DNA of 64,000 nt from Saccharomycodes ludwigii (taxonomy: Eukaryota; Ascomycota; Saccharomycetes; Saccharomycodales; Saccharomycodaceae). Shown piece after piece: positions 58,446 to 64,000 of the stretch. Position 1 is the stretch's first letter; each line of letters starts with the position of its first letter. The notes below the pieces were generated by a model. It saw nothing but the letters and a program-made list of their open reading frames with translations. It ran no database searches and had not been told where the DNA came from. The stretch is from the NCBI RefSeq assembly GCF_020623625.1, contig NC_060201.1:930001-994000 (forward strand), in the 5' to 3' direction. The position numbers and the translations under genes are program-made.

Positions 58446-60617
58446 TTATGATACAAACCTTTTATCACACCATCCTTTAACAACATATTGTATTTTACCC
58501 TTACTTAACCTACCACAGGGTTTTATCATACAGGTACACACACTATTACCACTATTATTTTTGTTGTTATCAACACCGGCAGCAGTAGGGGAAATACAGA
58601 AATTTATACATTGAGTATCATTACAATGGGCATTACTATTGACACCAGTAGGATTGGTAGGGGCCGTATAAACTGGTTGGTGCCATGGTAGTATGTTGGA
58701 CTTTAATCTTACCATGGTAGTACTATTTTTGTCACCAATATTGGTATTAGAAATATCTCCATTATCAAGATATACAAATTCTTTATTCCAAGGCAAATTG
58801 CTACCACCAAACATATCCTGTCTATTATTTTTAATCATATCGCACCACAGCTTTTTTCTAGTAATCAAAGACAGTTTAATTAAACCAGTATATTGCTCAT
58901 CATTTTCAGTTGTTTTAGTCTCTGCAGGCAAAGGTATATCCAACTGTTTAATTTCATCTGTTGACAATTGCGATAATAATGTTTCATCAACTGTCAAATC
59001 TGGAATGATATTATTACTTTTACAATATTGTTCGATAGCATACAATTTCATAAAATGGGGTGATAAAGACTGATGTCTCTGTTGCGGCTGATCACAATGT
59101 TTTTGTTTAGTATTATTAGCGCTGTTGCCGTTATTAGATGATAGCGACAGCGGAGCTACCCTTACTTCGTTGTCATTATTTTCCTCTAACGCATCCATAA
59201 CTCTACCTATTTTCGTATCAGAATTAGCAGTATCAGTTAATTTTAATTCAATGTACCTCTTACCACTAGTACTTACATGTATAGGAGCAGCAGTACTAAT
59301 AGCAGCGGTGCCAATAGTAACACCATGTTTATTACTATTTTTTCCATTCTTAACGGGTGACCTTATAGTAATAATAGGATCATAAAACTGTATTATATCA
59401 TTGGCATCAAGTTCAGTATGCAAATCTAGGTCTTCCATATTATAGACCTTTAAATCTGGTACGTTACAATGACTACCAGCAGAATTAAAATTGTTACTAC
59501 CATCAGTATTACAATCAAGCGAATCGTGTTTTTGGGACTCTTGTGCTAATAAGGGGTCATTAATAGCAATCTTTTCCGCTGATGGTAACACTCTTTTTGA
59601 GCAGGTTGGTAAAGGTAGGGCGAGTAAAGGATGTGCGTTTATATCTTGAACTATACTTATTTGGGATTTAACTCTCCTCAAACTATTAGTACTGCAATCA
59701 CTTGTACAAGTGGATACAGCTCTTTTAGGTCCATTTAATGATTTTGAAGTGGTAATATCTGTCATACCACAGAAACTAGTAATAGCGACATCACTATCAT
59801 TATTACCATTTTTTTGTTTATATCTATAATTTTGTTTTTGGGATAAAAGTATGGAACTCAAAGAAGGTGTCAAAGATTGAATACAGCTAGTACAAGCGGT
59901 ATCCATACTATCAGAAGTGCTTCTTCTTCTTCTTCTTCTTCCACTTCTTCTTCCTCCTCCTCCTCCTCCTCCTCCTCTCTTCCCCCCAATTTTAGGTGTT
60001 TTGTTACTTAAACTAGTATTGCTATTGTCAATATTAGTCCCAGACCGTATCTTGGAAACATTGCCAAATTCCAAACTTAAATTATGGTCGTCTTCTTCAT
60101 TTTCATCACCGTAACTTGAATAGATAGATGGACACACTGTACCGTTATCATAACTATTGTTATAAAAATAATGGTCGTCAAAATATTCATCATCGTAATC
60201 CTCCGATTCTTCCGATTCATATTGTTCGTCATCGTAATATCCATTTAATTTTGTGCTTTTACCTACATCCTTGCAAAAATATGGTGAAGACTTTTTAAGA
60301 TGATCTACTTTCCTTGTAGTACTGATAAAAGAGGAATTTTTTCTTAGTTTTATTAAATCCTTAGATAGAATATTCAAAGAGGAGGATCTTCTTCTTCTTC
60401 CATTGTTATTGAATGTAGCCTCTGTTGTCAGATCTTCACTTTTAGTATGCTGTTGATCTAGAATAGATAGTGATCTATTTTTATTACTATTGCTAGTACT
60501 TGAACCACTATATATATTGGTATTTCTGCTCTTTATCTTTATGTGATTGATGTTATTGTTGTTAATTTTTGGGATATTTATCATTATATGATCTGGATAA
60601 TTTATAAATAAACCCAT
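58446..60617 (-). CDS. GIS3: Gis3 homologue, function unknown
   Basis: 723 aa versus ~502 in S. cerevisiae. Identification rests mainly on position between NYV1 and IOC2 (YLR094C), with a conserved-looking C-terminal half (YNMEDLDLHTELDANDIIQF, HFMKLYAIEQYCKSN, LSLITRKKLWCDMIKNNRQD, and a Cys-rich end CINFCISP...CTCMIKPCGRLSKGKIQY). GIS3 was named from genetic interaction with the GIG/SNF1 pathway; no biochemical role is known. The N-terminal half is disordered: Ser-rich, an acidic Tyr/Asp/Glu stretch (EESEDYDDEYFDDHY), then a Gly8 run and Arg6 run (about residues 215-232). The end has Cys pairs that might bind metal. The A29 tract lies 4 nt before the ATG on the sense strand. A second Met (M12, 60584) could be the start. 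Confidence 0.72.
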   Translation of the reverse strand: MGLFINYPDHIMINIPKINNNNINHIKIKSRNTNIYSGSSTSNSNKNRSLSILDQQHTKSEDLTTEATFNNNGRRRRSSSLNILSKDLIKLRKNSSFISTTRKVDHLKKSSPYFCKDVGKSTKLNGYYDDEQYESEESEDYDDEYFDDHYFYNNSYDNGTVCPSIYSSYGDENEEDDHNLSLEFGNVSKIRSGTNIDNSNTSLSNKTPKIGGKRGGGGGGGGRRSGRRRRRRSTSDSMDTACTSCIQSLTPSLSSILLSQKQNYRYKQKNGNNDSDVAITSFCGMTDITTSKSLNGPKRAVSTCTSDCSTNSLRRVKSQISIVQDINAHPLLALPLPTCSKRVLPSAEKIAINDPLLAQESQKHDSLDCNTDGSNNFNSAGSHCNVPDLKVYNMEDLDLHTELDANDIIQFYDPIITIRSPVKNGKNSNKHGVTIGTAAISTAAPIHVSTSGKRYIELKLTDTANSDTKIGRVMDALEENNDNEVRVAPLSLSSNNGNSANNTKQKHCDQPQQRHQSLSPHFMKLYAIEQYCKSNNIIPDLTVDETLLSQLSTDEIKQLDIPLPAETKTTENDEQYTGLIKLSLITRKKLWCDMIKNNRQDMFGGSNLPWNKEFVYLDNGDISNTNIGDKNSTTMVRLKSNILPWHQPVYTAPTNPTGVNSNAHCNDTQCINFCISPTAAGVDNNKNNSGNSVCTCMIKPCGRLSKGKIQYVVKGWCDKRFVS

Positions 60618-60618
60618 T

Positions 60619-60621
<3 letters not shown>

Positions 60622-60650
<29 letters not shown>
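60622..60650 (-). repeat. A29 (sense) directly before GIS3 ATG
   Basis: T29 on the + strand; on the GIS3 sense strand it reads A29-GGGA-ATG. If transcription starts upstream, the leader ends in oligo(A). Confidence 0.8.
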
Positions 60651-60851
60651 CTTTTCTTTTTCAATATCTGTGTTGTGTCCTCTTAGATATTAACTAAATT
60701 TATTTTTGTTTTAATCTTTCCCTCCCTAGGTTAGATAAAAATAGTATACGCAAGTGATATTATATTTTTGAGATGATCAAATTATTGACTATAAGAGTTG
60801 AGAAGAAAGAGAAGAAAAACTGGATTTAAGATTTTATAAAGATGAAACGAT

Positions 60852-60885
60852 TGATGATGATGATGATGATGAAGAGAGAAAGAAA

Positions 60886-60917
<32 letters not shown>

Positions 60918-60918
60918 G
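60852..60918 (+). repeat. (GAT)n-(AAAAAG)n microsatellite
   Basis: About six GAT/TGA units followed after a short purine stretch by AAAAAG units, in the GIS3 upstream region. Confidence 0.8.
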
Positions 60919-61737
60919 GAGGGGGAGGAAGAAGGATTAGAAAGAAAGGAGTTAGATTTTAAAAAGAAAGCAAACTGTCACATAAAAATCTATCTTGGTG
61001 CCGTTTAAGGAAAAAAGAAAAATTTACCGCGCTTTTTTGTCATAATTTTTAATTTTGAAGTGGAAAAGAAAACAAATTGCAAAAAAAAGATAAGATGTGG
61101 CGGGTAAGAAAGGGAAGAGTGGGAAAACTAAGAGTGGAAAAGCGAAGAATTCTCACCTCGAATAAAAAAATAGATAAAAAAATATAAAACGGGGATAGCA
61201 AAATACAAGAAAAACACCGCGTAACATTACGTTTATTACTTAAAAAAGAAATACAACCAATCGCAGTGCCATTGAAATGTACTATTTTAATTATTGTAAC
61301 ATTGCCGACGATGATAAAATAAACCAAACAAAACCAAGCCAAAATATCATCTACCGCATATAACAGCGCCGTTACGGACATTACCAATGGGGTCTCCGAC
61401 GGATTCTTAATAATAATTTTGTCTTTTCCTTTTGGCAAAAAGCAAACTAATTATATCCCAAATTGGACGTTACAAATATTATTCTCAACAAAAAAACCAT
61501 CAACGGTGTTCTATTTTCAAGAAGGAAAGAAAAAAAAGAAAAAGAAAAAGAAAAAAAAAAAAAAAAAGAAAAAGAAAAAAAATTTTTTTTTACTATAAAT
61601 AACTCTTTTTCGACAGCAGTTAATTCTTCATATAACACTAAATCTATTGAATCGTTAAAAGTCCAAGTTCAATCGGTCCAGTGGTTACTATAATCATTAT
61701 ATAAATTTCCTCGAAACGTTTTTATAGTATTACCATC

Positions 61738-64000
61738 CTATTCATGTTCTTGTCCTGGCATATTTTCATAATCATTCCTCTTTTTCTCTAAATCCCTTTT
61801 TAATTTGGCTTTTAATCTCTTTACCTGATCCTCTTGCTTCTTCCTTTCCCTTCCTCTTAAAGTAACCAATTCGGTATTAATAAAAATATCCCTACATTGT
61901 GCCTCTATATCATCCAAACAAAATAAACAAATAAATAGAGAATTTCTAAAGCCATTAGTGTTTTTTAACTTTTCCAAAGGCCTATTGCCAGTTTGATAGA
62001 TGGGAAATTCAGCATCTATTTCAGCATCATCATCTTTGGCAGTAATGCCGTTATTCCTATTTTCTTCATTATCACTATCTTCATTATACTTACCTTTCTT
62101 TGTATTATGGCTAGAATCTTCCTCTAACCCCCTCTTCCCCCTTCTTGAAGAACTCGGAATAATTAGGCTTGGATCTAAATCATGTAACAGATTACTGTTA
62201 TAATTAGCATTTAGTATAATATCCTTATCAGCATCGGTAATATTTGTTTCTGTGATCGTAGGATCATCTGCCCTTTGCTTTTCTTGAGTTTCCTCTGGAG
62301 ATGGTCCCATATCAACAATCTTATCCTTATACATTTGTTTCTGTAACCTGTCCAGGCTATCAAGGTTGTAAGCATCAAGATATAAATCAATAATAGTAGT
62401 ATCGATATTTTCACCGCCCTCCCTTTTATTAAACATTTTTTCAAGTACACCTTTCCAAGACATCCAACGATGACACTTATCACAACATATAATCTCTCCG
62501 TAAACATCAATTTTTTGCAAACCATCACTCCGACCGCTGAACACTTTTAATTCATTTGGAGCAGAAATACAATTATAAAACCAAGTGGTGTCATTATCTT
62601 CATTTCTTAAATATTCATCATAACACCCTAATAAAATATTGTTATCATGCAAGTGTTTAATATGTTCCTTAGAAATTAGGTACTTGGATGGTAACTCCAA
62701 ACATTTTTTACTTAGATCATTTTTGATTTCGTCTGCATTGGTGTCATCAGCAATGACTGGAAATATTGGCTTACTAAAGTTTTCACCTGTTTTGATGACC
62801 GCATCATCAAATTCGCCGATTTCCCTATCATTCAGGTTGCTATCAGTTGCCGCAGTGGAAATAGTTAGCCTAGCGGCAGATTCATAATCACTGGCAAAGG
62901 ACTTTCTCAAATCTTCCAATAAAATATCCTTAAAATTGGTTTTTAAAAATTTATTCAATGCTCTGTTCCTAGCTTTCATATATTTTTCACGTTGCGCTAG
63001 TTTTAGATCCCAAATACCAATAATTCTGTTTTTGTTTTGTTCTTCCTCTAGACGTATCAATCTTGAACTCCTTCTAGTGCCGTGTAAAATTGACGATGAT
63101 AAAAAATCTTTTTTTTGTTGTCTTAACTTACTATGAAAAAATTTAAGTTCATTAACATAAAACTCACCTAATTGATTTAATTCTTCCTGATCTGATCCAA
63201 TAGTATATAACTGGACTACCTCAGTATTAAACTTCATAAATGAATCAAAATCATAAGCTAATACATTATGTTTAACGTCTATTCCATTTTGATACTTATC
63301 TATTTTATCATACAAGTTCCTACTATAATTAACAGCAATATCAACACCGTTATCATCAACTGTTATACAATTTTTTAGATTTAATGGCATAGTTAAGTCT
63401 TGGGTGTAATTAATTACTAGCTCGATTATCTTACCACCAGGTAAAATCATATATTTCTTCCTTATGTTATTGCCCATGCTTTTATCTTTCCCATCTCTCT
63501 TAGTAACACCATTGACATCTGTCTCAACCTCATAGGTAGGGAAGTACCATAAGTCCAAATTATTATTTAAATGGTTTTTGAAAACCATATTCTTCCTTTC
63601 AATATGTTTGATCATTTTATATAATACCTGAAATTTGGTAACAAGATTTAAAGTAGCGTCCCATGTGCCCTCTTTCAAACTTAAAATCTCATCGATCTCA
63701 TCCAATTTTGTTTGTTTATCATTACAATAGACTTTTAAAATTTCTAATACAATGGAATCAAAGATTGTGGTTTTAATGTTGTTACCATCAGTATTAGTAT
63801 TATTATCTTGATTTGATACCGATATTTCATGTAGTAGTAATAACTCACAAAAACGTGTGCCATTATTGTCAGTATTATTGTTACCGTTTGAAGTCACCGA
63901 CCAATTTAATGTAAGGAATGGTTTAGATTTTCTATTTTTGATAAAAAATGAGTTAGCAGTGGTATAATAGAGCCAAGACACAACATATTGGTATTCAAAG
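61738..64000 (-). CDS. IOC2: Ioc2, ISW1b chromatin-remodelling subunit (5' end outside window)
   Basis: The frame is open through the right edge: before the GTG at 63981 it reads FEYQYVVSWLYY back to 64000 without ATG, so the true start lies outside and more than 750 residues are visible (yeast ~812). N-terminal helical part (WLYYTTANSFFIKNRK, ELLLLHEISV), a basic helical segment DLKLAQREKYMKARNRALNK, a degenerate PHD-like zinc motif IICCDKCHRWMSWKGV, then a second Cys pair FICLFCLDDIEAQC and a charged C-terminal helix (KKQEDQVKRLKAKLKRDLEK). Ioc2 joins Isw1 and Ioc4 in ISW1b, which spaces nucleosomes over gene bodies. Position matches YLR095C. Confidence 0.87.
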   Translation of the reverse strand, partial: FEYQYVVSWLYYTTANSFFIKNRKSKPFLTLNWSVTSNGNNNTDNNGTRFCELLLLHEISVSNQDNNTNTDGNNIKTTIFDSIVLEILKVYCNDKQTKLDEIDEILSLKEGTWDATLNLVTKFQVLYKMIKHIERKNMVFKNHLNNNLDLWYFPTYEVETDVNGVTKRDGKDKSMGNNIRKKYMILPGGKIIELVINYTQDLTMPLNLKNCITVDDNGVDIAVNYSRNLYDKIDKYQNGIDVKHNVLAYDFDSFMKFNTEVVQLYTIGSDQEELNQLGEFYVNELKFFHSKLRQQKKDFLSSSILHGTRRSSRLIRLEEEQNKNRIIGIWDLKLAQREKYMKARNRALNKFLKTNFKDILLEDLRKSFASDYESAARLTISTAATDSNLNDREIGEFDDAVIKTGENFSKPIFPVIADDTNADEIKNDLSKKCLELPSKYLISKEHIKHLHDNNILLGCYDEYLRNEDNDTTWFYNCISAPNELKVFSGRSDGLQKIDVYGEIICCDKCHRWMSWKGVLEKMFNKREGGENIDTTIIDLYLDAYNLDSLDRLQKQMYKDKIVDMGPSPEETQEKQRADDPTITETNITDADKDIILNANYNSNLLHDLDPSLIIPSSSRRGKRGLEEDSSHNTKKGKYNEDSDNEENRNNGITAKDDDAEIDAEFPIYQTGNRPLEKLKNTNGFRNSLFICLFCLDDIEAQCRDIFINTELVTLRGRERKKQEDQVKRLKAKLKRDLEKKRNDYENMPGQEHE

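Larger units (their letters stand above)
60618..61737. promoter_or_regulatory. Intergenic: GIS3 promoter / IOC2 3' flank
   Basis: 1.12 kb. T29 at 60622-60650 next to the GIS3 start, (GAT)n at about 60852-60871 running into (AAAAAG)n to 60918, and a less AT-biased part at about 61200-61440. A minus-strand frame at 61049-61438 begins with TTG; its first ATG (61381) would give ~110 hydrophobic residues with no recognised homologue. I do not call it a gene. Confidence 0.45.

Noticed and set aside
61049-61438. Minus-strand open frame of 129 codons between GIS3 and IOC2
   Set aside because: It begins with TTG; from the first ATG (61381) it is a hydrophobic, Phe/Leu/Ser-rich stretch typical of T-rich intergenic DNA, with no recognised family and no gene at this place in S. 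cerevisiae.
1-64000. Search for retroelements, other virus-like elements, CRISPR arrays, rRNA and spliceosomal introns
   Set aside because: No reverse transcriptase, capsid, transposase or long terminal repeats seen; repeats are micro- or minisatellites. No split genes were needed to explain any coding region.

Overview
The window is a gene-dense, strongly AT-rich stretch of yeast chromosome (budding yeast, Saccharomycetales). Genes are intronless, 0.2-1.3 kb apart, with long poly(A)/poly(T) tracts in almost every intergenic gap and Asn/Ser/Thr-rich low-complexity segments in many proteins. Nearly every gene has a recognisable Saccharomyces cerevisiae counterpart. In order, with S. cerevisiae systematic names recalled from memory: RAX2 (YLR084C, cut by the left edge), a GCR1_C-domain transcription factor, the FGGY kinase YDR109C, ARP6 (YLR085C), SMC4 (YLR086W), CSF1 (YLR087C), GAA1 (YLR088W), FOB1 (YDR110W), an alanine transaminase (YLR089C/YDR111C), XDJ1 (YLR090W), PDS1 (YDR113C), GEP5 (YLR091W), MRX14/bL34m (YDR115W), MRPL1 (YDR116C), TMA64 (YDR117C), APC4 (YDR118W), SUL2 (YLR092W), VBA4 (YDR119W), COX26 (YDR119W-A), TRM1 (YDR120C), a tRNA-Gly(CCC), DPB4 (YDR121W), NYV1 (YLR093C), a flavin monooxygenase, GIS3 (YLR094C) and IOC2 (YLR095C, cut by the right edge).

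This order interleaves two S. cerevisiae regions (YLR084-095 and YDR109-121) with every orientation preserved. That is the pattern expected of a yeast that diverged before the whole-genome duplication, or of an unreduced ancestral order. The single alanine transaminase, which is a duplicate pair (ALT1/ALT2) in S. cerevisiae, fits this. AT-richness, homopolymer density and Asn-rich proteins suggest a lineage such as Saccharomycodes/Hanseniaspora, but this is a guess. Only the GCR1_C gene and the flavin monooxygenase fall outside the two-track synteny.

Region by region: 1-8155 holds RAX2, the transcription factor and the sugar kinase, all on the minus strand. 8631-26281 holds chromatin and chromosome genes (ARP6, SMC4) and the lipid/GPI pair CSF1-GAA1. 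26632-38530 mixes rDNA fork control (FOB1), alanine metabolism, a J-protein, securin and mitochondrial translation/ribosome genes. 38530-50420 holds translation re-initiation (TMA64), APC/C (APC4), sulfate uptake (SUL2), a vacuolar transporter and a cytochrome oxidase subunit. 50998-64000 holds tRNA modification (TRM1), a tRNA, Pol epsilon/ISW2 subunit DPB4, a vacuolar SNARE, the FMO, GIS3 and IOC2.

I saw no transposon, virus-like element, rRNA, CRISPR array or point centromere. Three start codons were set at internal ATGs because the longest reading frame opens with TTG or GTG or has an unlikely leader (SMC4, TMA64, DPB4), and likewise for the GCR1_C gene and PDS1. No clearly new biological system was found. 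The better leads are a sulfur-regulon promoter at SUL2, a cell-cycle box at PDS1, an acceptor-stem mismatch in the tRNA, a G-rich telomere-like block, an A29 leader before GIS3, and the two non-syntenic genes.
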